Shown one piece after another: positions 25,200 through 38,100 of a stretch of DNA of 64,000 nt. The DNA comes from Amblyomma americanum (Eukaryota > Arthropoda > Arachnida > Ixodida > Ixodidae), in assembly GCF_052857255.1 (NCBI RefSeq), contig NW_027526672.1:1-64000 (forward strand), given 5' to 3'. Numbering within the stretch: position 1 is the first letter of the stretch; the number at the start of each line of letters is the position of its first letter. Under the pieces are notes generated by a model that was not told the origin of the DNA, did no database searches, and saw only the letters and a program-made list of their open reading frames with translations. The position numbers and the translations under genes were made by a program.

Positions 25200-28100
25200 A
25201 CGCGTGTCAGAGGAACACTTGTAAAACCGATGTGTTGTGATTTAGCTCGTTTTGGTCTAAAACAGCTTGTTTCGCTGTATTAAGCAAGAATACATGCTTT
25301 TCGCGCAGTTATAAGAGAAAAAGTTTTGACGAGTATCACGTGGATACTTGTGAAACCGATGTGTTCAGATTTAGCTCGTTTCGGTCTAAAACAGCTTGTT
25401 TCGTTGTATTAAGCAAGAATACATGCTTTTCGCGCAGTTATAAGAGAAAAAGTTTTGACGCGTATTAGAGAGACACTTGTAAAACCGATTTGTTGTGATT
25501 TAGCTCGTTTCGGTCTAAAACAGCTTGTTTCGTTGTATTAAGCAAGAATACATGCTTTTCGCGCAGTTATAAGAGAAAAAGTTTTGACGAGTATCACGTG
25601 GATACTTGTAAAACCGATGTGTTCAGATTTAGCTCGTTTCGGTCTAAAACAGCTTGTTTCGCTGTATTAAGCAAGAATACATGCTTTTCGCGCAGTTATA
25701 AGAGAAAAAGTTTTGACGAGTATCACGTGGATACTTGTAAAACCGATGTGTTCAGATTTAGCTCGTTTCGGTCTAAAACAGCTTGTTTCGTTGTATTAAG
25801 CAAGAATACATGCTTTTCGCGCAGTTATAAGAGAAAAAGTTTTGACGCGTATTAGAGAGACACTTGTAAAACCGATGTGTTGTGATTTAGCTCGTTTCGG
25901 TCTAAAACAGCTTGTTTCGCTGTATTAAGCAAGAATACATGCTTTTCGCGCAGAGAAAAAGTTTTGACGAGTATCACGTGGATACTTGTAAAACCGATGT
26001 GTTCAGATTTAGCTCGTTTCGGTCTAAAACAGCTTGTTTCGTTGTATTAAGCACGAATACATGCTTTTCGCGCAGTTAAAAGAGAAAAAGTTTTGACGAG
26101 TATCACGTGGAACACTTGTAATACCGATGTGTTGTGATTTAGCTCGATTCGGTCTAAAACAGCTTGTTTCGCTGTATTAAGCAAGAATACATGCTTTTCG
26201 CGCCGTTATAAGAGAAAAAGTTTTGACGCGTATCAGAGGAACACTTGTAAAACCGATGTGTTGTGATTTAGCTCATTTCGGTCTAAAACAGCTTGTTTCG
26301 CTGTATTAAGCAAGAATACAAGCTTTTCGCGCAGTTATAAGAGAAAAAGTTTTGACGCGTATCAGAGGAACACTTGTAAAACCGATGTGTTGTGATTTAG
26401 CTCGTTTCGGTCTAAAACAGCTTGTTTCGCTGTATTAAGCAAGAATACATGCTTTTCGCGCAGTTATAAGAGAAAAAGTTTTGACGCGTATCAGAGGAAC
26501 ACTTGTAAAACCGATGTGTTGTGATTTAGCTCGTTTCGGTCTAAAACAGCTTGTTTCGCTGTATTAAGCAAGAATACATGCTTTTCGCGCAGTTATAAGA
26601 GAAAAAGTTTTGACGCGTATCAGAGGAACACTTGTAAAACCGATGTGTTCAGATTTAGCTCGTTTCGGTCTAAAACAGCTTGTTTCGTTGTATTAAGCAC
26701 GAATACATGCTTTACGCGCAGTTATAGAAGAAAAAGTTTTGACGCGTATCAGAGACACTTGTAAAACCGATGTGTTGTGATTTAGCTCGTTTCGGTCTAA
26801 AACAGCTTGTTTCGTTGTATTAAGCAAGAATACATGCTTTTCGCGCAGTTATAAGAGAAAAAGTTGACGAGTATCACGTGGATACTTGTAAAACCGATGT
26901 GTTCAGATTTAGCTCGTTTCGGTCTAAAACAGCTTGTTTCGTTGTATTAAGCACGAATACATGCTTTTCGCGCAGTTATAAGAGAAAAAGTTTTGACGAG
27001 TATCACGTGGAACACTTGTAATACCGATGTGTTGTGATTTAGCTCGTTTCGGTTTAAAACAGCTTGTTTCGCTGTATTAAGCAAGAATACATGCTTTTCG
27101 CGCAGTTATAAGAGAAAAAGTTTTGACGCGTATCAGAGGAACACTTGTAAAACCGATGTGTTCAGATTTAGCTCGTTTCGGTCTGAAACAGCTTGTTTCG
27201 TTGTATTAAGCACGAATACATTCTTTTCGCGCAGTTATAAGAGAAAAAGTTTAGACGCGTATCAGAGGAACACTTGTAAAACCGATGTGTTGTGATTTAG
27301 CTCGTTTCGGTGTAAAACAGCTTGTTTCGTTGTATTAAGCAGAAATACATGCTTTTCGCGCAGTGATAAGAGAAAAAGCTTTAAAGGCGTGTCACAGGGA
27401 CACTTGTAAAACCGATGTGTTCAGATTTACCTCGTTTCGGTCTAAAACAGCTTGTTTCTTTGGACTAAGCACGAATACATGCTTTTCGCGCAGCTATAAG
27501 AGAAAAAAGAGTTGACGCGTATCAGAGGAACACTTGTAAAACCGATGTGTTGTGATTTAGCTCGTTTCGGTCTAAAACAGCTTCTTTCGCTGTATTAAGC
27601 AAGAATACATGCTTTTCGCGCAGTTATAAGAGAAAAACATTTGACGCGTGTCAGAGGAACACTTGTAAAACCGATGTGTTGTGATTTAGCTCGTTTTGGT
27701 CTAAAACAGCTTGTTTCGCTGTATTAAGCAAGAATACATGCTTTTCGCGCAGTTATAAGGGAAAAAGTTTTGACGAGTATCACGTGGATACTTGTAAAAC
27801 CGATGTGTTCAGATTTAGCTCGTTTCGGTCAAAAACAGCTTGTTTCGTTGTATTAAGCATGAATACATGCTTTTCGCGCAGTTAAAAGAGAAAAGGTTTT
27901 GACGAGTATCACGTGGAACACTTGTAAAACCGATGTGTTGTGATTTAGCTCGTTTCGGTCTAAAACAGCTTCTTTCGCTGTATTAAGCAAGAATACATGC
28001 TTTTCGCGCAGTTATAAGAGAAAAAAATTTGACGCGTGTCAGAGGAACACTTGTAAAACCGATGTGTTGTGATTTAGCTCGTTTTGGTCTAAAACAGCTT

Positions 28101-30600
28101 GTTTCGCTGTATTAAGCAAGAATACATGCTTTTCGCGCAGTTATAAGAGAAAAAGTTTTGACGAGTATCACGTGGATACTTGTGAAACCGATGTGTTCAG
28201 ATTTAGCTCGTTTCGGTCTAAAACAGCTTGTTTCGTTGTATTAAGCAAGAATACATGCTTTTCGCGCAGTTATAAGAGAAAAAGTTTTGACGCGTATTAG
28301 AGAGACACTTGTAAAACCGATTTGTTGTGATTTAGCTCGTTTCGGTCTAAAACAGCTTGTTTCGTTGTATTAAGCAAGAATACATGCTTTTCGCGCAGTT
28401 ATAAGAGAAAAAGTTTTGACGAGTATCACGTGGATACTTGTAAAACCGATGTGTTCAGATTTAGCTCGTTTCGGTCTAAAACAGCTTGTTTCGCTGTATT
28501 AAGCAAGAATACATGCTTTTCGCGCAGTTATAAGAGAAAAAGTTTTGACGAGTATCACGTGGATACTTGTAAAACCGATGTGTTCAGATTTAGCTCGTTT
28601 CGGTCTAAAACAGCTTGTTTCGTTGTATTAAGCAAGAATACATGCTTTTCGCGCAGTTATAAGAGAAAAAGTTTTGACGCGTATTAGAGAGACACTTGTA
28701 AAACCGATGTGTTGTGATTTAGCTCGTTTCGGTCTAAAACAGCTTGTTTCGCTGTATTAAGCAAGAATACATGCTTTTCGCGCAGTTATAAGAGAAAAAG
28801 TTTTGACGAGTATCACGTGGATACTTGTAAAACCGATGTGTTCAGATTTAGCTCGTTTCGGTCTAAAACAGCTTGTTTCGTTGTATTAAGCACGAATACA
28901 TGCTTTTCGCGCAGTTAAAAGAGAAAAAGTTTTGACGAGTATCACGTGGAACACTTGTAATACCGATGTGTTGTGATTTAGCTCGATTCGGTCTAAAACA
29001 GCTTGTTTCGCTGTATTAAGCAAGAATACATGCTTTTCGCGCCTTTATAAGAGAAAAAGTTTTGACGCGTATCAGAGGAACACTTGTAAAACCGATGTGT
29101 TGTGATTTAGCTCATTTCGGTCTAAAACAGCTTGTTTCGCTGTATTAAGCAAGAATACAAGCTTTTCGCGCAGTTATAAGAGAAAAAGTTTTGACGCGTA
29201 TCAGAGGAACACTTGTAAAACCGATGTGTTGTGATTTAGCTCGTTTCGGTCTAAAACAGCTTGTTTCGCTGTATTAAGCAAGAATACATGCTTTTCGCGC
29301 AGTTATAAGAGAAAAAGTTTTGACGCGTATCAGAGGAACACTTGTAAAACCGATGTGTTGTGATTTAGCTCGTTTCGGTCTAAAACAGCTTGTTTCGCTG
29401 TATTAAGCAAGAATACATGCTTTTCGCGCAGTTATAAGAGAAAAAGTTTTGACGCGTATCAGAGGAACACTTGTAAAACCGATGTGTTCAGATTTAGCTC
29501 GTTTCGGTCTAAAACAGCTTGTTTCGTTGTATTAAGCACGAATACATGCTTTACGCGCAGTTATAGAAGAAAAAGTTTTGACGCGTATCAGAGACACTTG
29601 TAAAACCGATGTGTTGTGATTTAGCTCGTTTCGGTCTAAAACAGCTTGTTTTGTTGTATTAAGCAAGAATACATGCTTTTCGCGCAGTTATAAGAGAAAA
29701 AGTTGACGAGTATCACGTGGATACTTGTAAAACCGATGTGTTCAGATTTAGCTCGTTTCGGTCTAAAACAGCTTGTTTCGTTGTATTAAGCACGAATACA
29801 TGCTTTTCGCGCAGTTATAAGAGAAAAAGTTTTGACGAGTATCACGTGGAACACTTGTAATACCGATGTGTTGTGATTTAGCTCGTTTCGGTTTAAAACA
29901 GCTTGTTTCGCTGTATTAAGCAAGAATACATGCTTTTCGCGCAGTTATAAGAGAAAAAGTTTTGACGCGTATCAGAGGAACACTTGTAAAACCGATGTGT
30001 TCAGATTTAGCTCGTTTCGGTCTGAAACAGCTTGTTTCGTTGTATTAAGCACGAATACATTCTTTTCGCGCCGTTATAAGAGAAAAAGTTTAGACGCGTA
30101 TCAGAGGAACACTTGTAAAACCGATGTGTTGTGATTTAGCTCGTTTCGGTGTAAAACAGCTTGTTTCGTTGTATTAAGCAGAAATACATGCTTTTCGCGC
30201 AGTGATAAGAGAAAAAGCTTTAAAGGCGTGTCACAGGGACACTTGTAAAACCGATGTGTTCAGATTTACCTCGTTTCGGTCTAAAACAGCTTGTTTCTTT
30301 GGACTAAGCACGAATACATGCTTTTCGCGCAGCTATAAGAGAAAAAAGAGTTGACGCGTATCAGAGGAACACTTGTAAAACCGATGTGTTGTGATTTAGC
30401 TCGTTTCGGTCTAAAACAGCTTCTGTCGCTGTATTAAGCAAGAATACATGCTTTTCGCGCAGTTATAAGAGAAAAAAATTTGACGCGTGTCAGAGGAACA
30501 CTTGTAAAACCGATGTGTTGTGATTTAGCTCGTTTTGGTCTAAAACAGCTTGTTTCGCTGTATTAAGCAAGAATACATGCTTTTCGCGCAGTTATAAGGG
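25200..30600 (+). repeat. Tandem duplication of a 2.83-kb satellite block (22 monomers)
   Basis: The segment from about 25.2 to 27.77 kb is repeated from about 28.05 to 30.6 kb. Shared private variants include acttgtgaaacc, a four-base loss giving aaaaagttgacgag (26864 and 29700), cggtttaaaac, cggtctgaaac and acattcttttcg. The offset is 2832 before and 2839 after position 25953. There the first copy lacks seven bases present in the second (cagagaaa against cagttataagagaaa). Confidence 0.85.
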
Positions 30601-32199
30601 AAAAAGTTTTGACGAGTATCACGTGGATACTTGTAAAACCGATGTGTTCAGATTTAGCTCGTTTCGGTCTAAAACAGCTTGTTTCGTTGTATTAAGCAAG
30701 AATACATGCTTTTCGCGCAGTTATAAGAGAAAAAGTTTTGACGAGTATCACGTGGAACACTTGTAATACCGATGTGTTGTGATTTAGCTCGTTTCGGTCT
30801 AAAACAGCTTGTTTCGCTGTATTAAGCAAGAATACATGCTTTTCGCGCCATTATAAGAGAAAAAGTTTTGACGCGTATCAGAGGAACACTTGTAAAACCG
30901 ATGTGTTGTGATTTAGCTCATTTCGGTCTAAAACAGCTTGTTTCGCTGTATTAAGCAAGAATACATGCTTTTCGCGCAGTTATAAGAGAAAAAGTTTTGA
31001 CGAGTATCACGATGGATACTTGTAAAACCGATGTGTTCAGATTTAGCTCGTTTCGGTCTAAAACAGCTTGTTTCGTTGTATTAAGCAAGAATACATGCTT
31101 TTCGCGCAGTTATAAGAGAAAAAGTTTTGACGCGTATTAGAGAGACACTTGTAAAACCGATGTGTTGTGATTTAGCTCGTTTCGGTCTAAAACAGCTTGT
31201 TTCGTTGTATTAAGCAAGAATACATGCTTTTCGCGCAGTTATAAGAGAAAAAATTTTGACGAGTATCACGTGGATACTTGTAAAACCGATGTGTTCAGAT
31301 TTAGCTCGTTTCGGTCTAAAACAGCTTGTTTCGTTGTATTAAGCACGAATACATGCTTTTCGCGCAGTTAAAAAGAGAAAAAGTTTTGACGAGTATCACG
31401 TGGAACACTTGTAATACCGATGTGTTGTGATTTAGCTCGTTTCGGTCTAAAACAGCTTGTTTCGCTGTATTAAGCAAGAATACATGCTTTTCGCGCCGTT
31501 ATAAGAGAAAAAGTTTTGACGCGTATCAGAGGAACACTTGTAAAACCGATGTGTTGTGATTTAGCTCGTTTCGGTCTAAAACAGCTTGTTTCGCTGTATT
31601 AAGCAAGAATACATGCTTTTCGCGCAGTTATAAGAGAAAAAGTTTTGACGCGTATCAGAGGAACACTTGTAAAACCGATGTGTTGTGATTTAGCTCGTTT
31701 CGGTCTAAAACAGCTTGTTTCGTTGTATTAAGCAAGAATACATGCTTTTCGCGCAGTTATAAGAGAAAAAGTTTTGACGAGTATCACGTGGATACTTGTA
31801 AAACCGATGTGTTCAGATTTAGCTCGTTTCGGTCAAAAACAGCTTGTTTCGTTGTATTAAGCATGAATACATGCTTTTCGCGCAGTTAAAAGAGAAAAAG
31901 TTTTGACGAGTATCACGTGGAACACTTGTAATACCGATGTGTTGTGATTTAGCTCGTTTCGGTCTAAAACAGCTTGTTTCGCTGTATTAAGCAAGAATAC
32001 ATGCTTTTCGCGCAGTTATAAGAGAAAAAGTTTTGACGAGTATCACGTGGAACACTTGTAATACCGATGTGTTGTGATTTAGCTTGTTTCGGTCTAAAAC
32101 AACTTGATTCGCTGTATTAAGCAAGAATACATGCTTTTCGCGCAGTTATAAAAGAAAAAGTTTTGACGCGTATCAGAGGAACACTTGTAAAACCGATGT

Positions 32200-35100
32200 G
32201 TTGTGATTTAGCTCGTTTCGGTGTAAAACAGCTTGTTTCGCTGTATTAGGCAGAAATACATGCTTTTCGCGCAGTGATAAGAGAAAAAGCTTTAAAGGCG
32301 TGTCACAGGGACACTTGTAAAACCGATGTGTTCAGATTTACCTCGTTTCGGTCTAAAACAGCTTGTTTCTTTGGACTAAGCACGAATACATGCTTTTCGC
32401 GCAGCTATAAGAGAAAAAAGAGTTGACGCGTATCAGAGGAACACTTGTAAAACCGATGTGTTGTGATTTAGCTCGTTTCGGTCTAAAACAGCTTCTTTCG
32501 CTGTATTAAGCAAGAATACATGCTTTTCGCGCAGTTATAAGAGAAAAAAATTTGACGCGTGTCAGAGGAACACTTGTAAAACCGATGTGTTGTGATTTAG
32601 CTCGTTTTGGTCTAAAACAGCTTGTTTCGCTGTATTAAGCAAGAATACATGCTTTTCGCGCAGTTATAAGAGAAAAAGTTTTGACGAGTATCACGTGGAT
32701 ACTTGTAAAACCGATGTGTTCAGATTTAGCTCGTTTCGGTCTAAAACAGCTTGTTTCGTTGTATTAAGCAAGAATACATGCTTTTCGCGCAGTTATAAGA
32801 GAAAAAGTTTTGACGCGTATTAGAGAGACACTTGTAAAACCGATTTGTTGTGATTTAGCTCGTTTCGGTCTAAAACAGCTTGTTTCGTTGTATTAAGCAA
32901 GAATACATGCTTTTCGCGCAGTTATAAGAGAAAAAGTTTTGACGCGTGTCACAGGAACACTTGTAAAACCGATGTGTTCAGATTTAGCTCGTTTCGGTCT
33001 AAAACAGCTTGTTTCGCTGTATTAAGCAAGAATACATGCTTTTCGCGCCGTTATAAGAGAAAAAGTTTTGACGCGTATCAGAGGAACACTTGTAAAACCG
33101 ATGTGTTGTGATTTAGCTGGTTTCGGTCTAAAACAGCTTGTTTCGTTGTATTAAGCAAGAATACATGCTTTTCGCGCAGTTATAAGAGAAAAAGTTTTGA
33201 CGAGTATCACGTGGATACTTGTAAAACCGATGTGTTCAGATTTAGCTCGTTTCGGTCTAAAACAGCTTGTTTCGTTGTATTAAGCAAGAATACATGCTTT
33301 TCGCGCAGTTATAAGAGAAAAAGTTTTGACGCGTATTAGAGAGACACTTGTAAACCCGATTTGTTGTGATTTAGCTCGTTTCGGTCTAAAACAGCTTGTT
33401 TCGTTGTATTAAGCAAGAATACATGCTTTTCGCGCAGTTATAAGAGAAAAAGTTTTGACGAGTATCACGTGGATACTTGTAAAACCGATGTGTTCAGATT
33501 TAGCTCGTTTCGGTCAAAAACAGCTTGTTTCGTTGTATTAAGCACGAATACATGCTTTTCGCGCAGTTAAAAGAGAAAAAGTTTTGACGAGTATAACGTG
33601 GAACACTTGTAATACCGATGTGTTGTGATTTAGCTCGTTTCGGTCTAAAACAGCTTGTTTCGCTGTATTAAGCAAGAATACATGCTTTTCGCGCCGTTAT
33701 AAGAGAAAAAGTTTTGACGCGTATCAGAGGAACACTTGTAAAACCGATGTGTTGTGATTTAGCTCATTTCGGTCTAAAACAGCTTGTTTCGCTGTATTAA
33801 GCAAGAATACATGCTTTTCGCGCAGTTATAAGAGAAAAAGTTTTGACGAGTATCACGTGGATACTTGTAAAACCGATGTGTTCAGATTTAGCTCGTTTCG
33901 GTCTAAAACAGCTTGTTTCGTTGTATTAAGCAAGAATACATGCTTTTCGCGCAGTTATAAGAGAAAAAGTTTTGACGCGTATTAGAGACACTTGTAAAAC
34001 CGATTTGTTGTGATTTAGCTCGTTTCGGTCTAAAACAGCTTGTTTCGTTGTATTAAGCAAGAATACATGCTTTTCGCGCAGTTATAGGAGAAAAAAATTT
34101 GACGCGTGTCAGAGGAACACTTGTAAAACCGATGTGTTGTGATTTAGCTCGTTTTGGTCTAAAACAGCTTGTTTCGCTGTATTAAGCAAGAATACATGCT
34201 TTTCGCGCAGTTATAAGAGAAAAAGTTTTGACGCGTATCAGAGGAACACTTGTAAAACCGATGTGTTCAGATTTAGCTCGTTTTGGTCTAAAACAGCTTG
34301 TTTCGTTGTATTAAGCAAGAATACATGCTTTTCGCGCAGTTATAAGAGAAAAAGTTTTGACGCGTATTAGAGAGACACTTGTAAAACTGATGTGTTGTGA
34401 TTTAGCTCGTTTCGGTCTAAAACAGCTTGTTTCGTTGTATTAAGCAAGAATACATGCTTTTCGCGCAGTTATAAGAGAAAAAGTTTTGACGAGTATCACG
34501 TGGATACTTGTAAAACCGATGTGTTCAGATTTAGCTCGTTTCGGTCTAAAACAGCTTGTTTCGTTGTATTAAGCACGAATACATGCTTTTCGCGCAGTTA
34601 AAAAGAGAAAAAGTTTTGACGAGTATCACGTGGAACACTTGTGATACCGATGTGTTGTGATTTAGCTCGTTTCGGTCTAAAACAGCTTGTTTCGCTGTAT
34701 TAAGCAAGAATACATGCTTTTCGCGCCGTTATAAGAGAAAAAGTTTTGACGCGTATCAGAGGAACACTTGTAAAACCGATGTGTTGTGATTTAGCTCGTT
34801 TCGGTCTAAAACAGCTTGTTTCGCTGTAATTAGCAAGAATACATGCTTTTCGCGCAGTTATAAGAGAAAAAGTTTTGACGCGTATCAGAGGAACACTTGT
34901 AAAACCGATGTGTTGTGATTTGGCTCGTTTCGGTCTAAAACAGCTTGTTTCGTTGTATTAAGCAAGAATACATGCTTTTCGCGCAGTTATAAGAGAAAAA
35001 GTTTTGACGAGTATCACGTGGATACTTGTAAAACCGATGTGTTCAGATTTAGCTCGTTTCGGTCAAAAACAGCTTGTTTCGTTGTATTAAGCATGAATAC

Positions 35101-38100
35101 ATGCTTTTCGCGCAGTTAAAAGAGAAAAAGTTTTGACGAGTATCACGTGGAACACTTGTAATACCGATGTGTTGTGATTTAGCTCGTTTCGGTCTAAAAC
35201 AGCTTGTTTCGCTGTATTAAGCAAGAATACATGCTTTTCGCGCAGTTATAAGAGAAAAAGTTTTGACGAGTATCACGTGGAACACTTGTAATACCGATGT
35301 GTTGTGATTTAGCTTGTTTCGGTCTAAAACAACTTGATTCGCTGTATTAAGCAAGAATACATGCTTTTCGCGCAGTTATAAAAGAAAAAGTTTTGACGCG
35401 TATCAGAGGAACACTTGTAAAACCGATGTGTTGTGATTTAGCTCGTTTCGGTGTAAAACAGCTTGTTTCTCTGTATTAGGCAGAAATACATGCTTTTCGC
35501 GCAGTGATAAGAGAAAAAGCTTTAAAGGCGTGTCACAGGGACACTTGTAAAACCGATGTGTTCAGATTTACCTCGTTTCGGTCTAAAACAGCTTGTTTCT
35601 TTGGACTAAGCACGAATACATGCTTTTCGCGCAGCTATAAGAGAAAAAAGAGTTGACGCGTATCAGAGGAACACTTGTAAAACCGATGTGTTGTGATTTA
35701 GCTCGTTTCGGTCTAAAACAGCTTCTTTCGCTGTATTAAGCAAGAATACATGCTTTTCGCGCAGTTATAAGAGAAAAAAATTTGACGCGTGTCAGAGGAA
35801 CACTTGTAAAACCGATGTGTTGTGATTTAGCTCGTTTTGGTCTAAAACAGCTTGTTTCGCTGTATTAAGCAAGAATACATGCTTTTCGCGCAGTTATAAG
35901 AGAAAAAGTTTTGACGAGTATCACGTGGATACTTGTAAAACCGATGTGTTCAGATTTAGCTCGTTTCGGTCTAAAACAGCTTGTTTCGTTGTATTAAGCA
36001 AGAATACATGCTTTTCGCGCAGTTATAAGAGAAAAAGTTTTGACGCGTGTCACAGGAACACTTGTAAAACCGATGTGTTCAGATTTAGCTCGTTTCGGTC
36101 TAAAACAGCTTGTTTCGCTGTATTAAGCAAGAATACATGCTTTTCGCGCCGTTATAAGAGAAAAAGTTTTGACGCGTATCAGAGGAACACTTGTAAAACC
36201 GATGTGTTGTGATTTAGCTGGTTTCGGTCTAAAACAGCTTGTTTCGTTGTATTAAGCAAGAATACATGCTTTTCGCGCAGTTATAAGAGAAAAAGTTTTG
36301 ACGAGTATCACGTGGATACTTGTAAAACCGATGTGTTCAGATTTAGCTCGTTTCGGTCTAAAACAGCTTGTTTCGTTGTATTAAGCAAGAATACATGCTT
36401 TTCGCGCAGTTATAAGAGAAAAAGTTTTGACGCGTATTAGAGAGACACTTGTAAAACCGATTTGTTGTGATTTAGCTCGTTTCGGTCTAAAACAGCTTGT
36501 TTCGTTGTATTAAGCAAGAATACATGCTTTTCGCGCAGTTATAAGAGAAAAAGTTTTGACGAGTATCACGTGGATACTTGTAAAACCGATGCGTTCAGAT
36601 TTAGCTCGTTTCGGTCAAAAACAGCTTGTTTCGTTGTATTAAGCACGAATACATGCTTTTCGCGCAGTTAAAAGAGAAAAAGTTTTGACGAGTATAACGT
36701 GGAACACTTGTAATACCGATGTGTTGTGATTTAGCTCGTTTCGGTCTAAAACAGCTTGTTTCGCTGTATTAAGCAAGAATACATGCTTTTCGCGCCGTTA
36801 TAAGAGAAAAAGTTTTGACGCGTATCAGAGGAACACTTGTAAAACCGATGTGTTGTGATTTAGCTCATTTCGGTCTAAAACAGCTTGTTTCGCTGTATTA
36901 AGCAAGAATACATGCTTTTCGCGCAGTTATAAGAGAAAAAGTTTTGACGAGTATCACGTGGATACTTGTAAAACCGATGTGTTCAGATTTAGCTCGTTTC
37001 GGTCTAAAACAGCTTGTTTCGTTGTATTAAGCAAGAATACATGCTTTTCGCGCAGTTATAAGAGAAAAAGTTTTGACGCGTATTAGAGACACTTGTAAAA
37101 CCGATTTGTTGTGATTTAGCTCGTTTCGGTCTAAAACAGCTTGTTTCGTTGTATTAAGCAAGAATACATGCTTTTCGCGCAGTTATAAGAGAAAAAGTTT
37201 TGACGAGTATCACGTGGATACTTGTAAAACCGATGTGTTCAGATTTAGCTCGTTTCGGTCAAAAACAGCTTGTTTCGTTGTATTAAGCACGAATACATGC
37301 TTTTCGCGCAGTTAAAAGAGAAAAAGTTTTGACGAGTATCACGTGGAACACTTGTAATACCGATGTGTTGTGATTTAGCTCGTTTCGGTCTAAAACAGCT
37401 TGTTTCGCTGTATTAAGCAAGAATACATGCTTTTCGCGCAGTTATAAGAGAAAAAGTTTTGACGAGTATCACGTGGAACACTTGTAATACCGATGTGTTG
37501 TGATTTAGCTTGTTTCGGTCTAAAACAACTTGATTCGCTGTATTAAGCAAGAATACATGCTTTTCGCGCAGTTATAAGAGAAAAAGTTTTGACGCGTATC
37601 AGAGGAACACTTGTAAAACCGATGTGTTGTGATTTAGCTCGTTTCGGTCTAAAACAGCTTGTTTCGCTGTATTAAGCAAGAATACATGCTTTTCGCGCAG
37701 TTATAAGAGAAAAAGTTTTGACGCGTATTAGAGGAACACTTGTAAAACCGATGTGTTGTGATTTAGCTCGTTTCGGTCTAAAACAACTTGTTTCGCTGTA
37801 TTAAGCAAGAATACATGCTTTTCGCGCAGTTATAAGAGAAAAAGTTTTGACGCGTATCAGAGGAAAACTTGTAAAACCGATGTGTTCAGATTTAGCTCGT
37901 TTCGGTCTAAAACAGCTTGTCTCGTTGTATTAAGCACGAATACATGCTTTACGCGCAGTTATAGAAGAAAAAGTTTTGACGCGTATCAGAGACACTTGTA
38001 AAACCGATATGTTGTGATTTAGCTCGTTTCGGTCTAAAACAGCTTGTTTCGTTGTATTAAGCAAGAATACATGCTTTTCGCGCAGTTATAAGAGAAAAAG

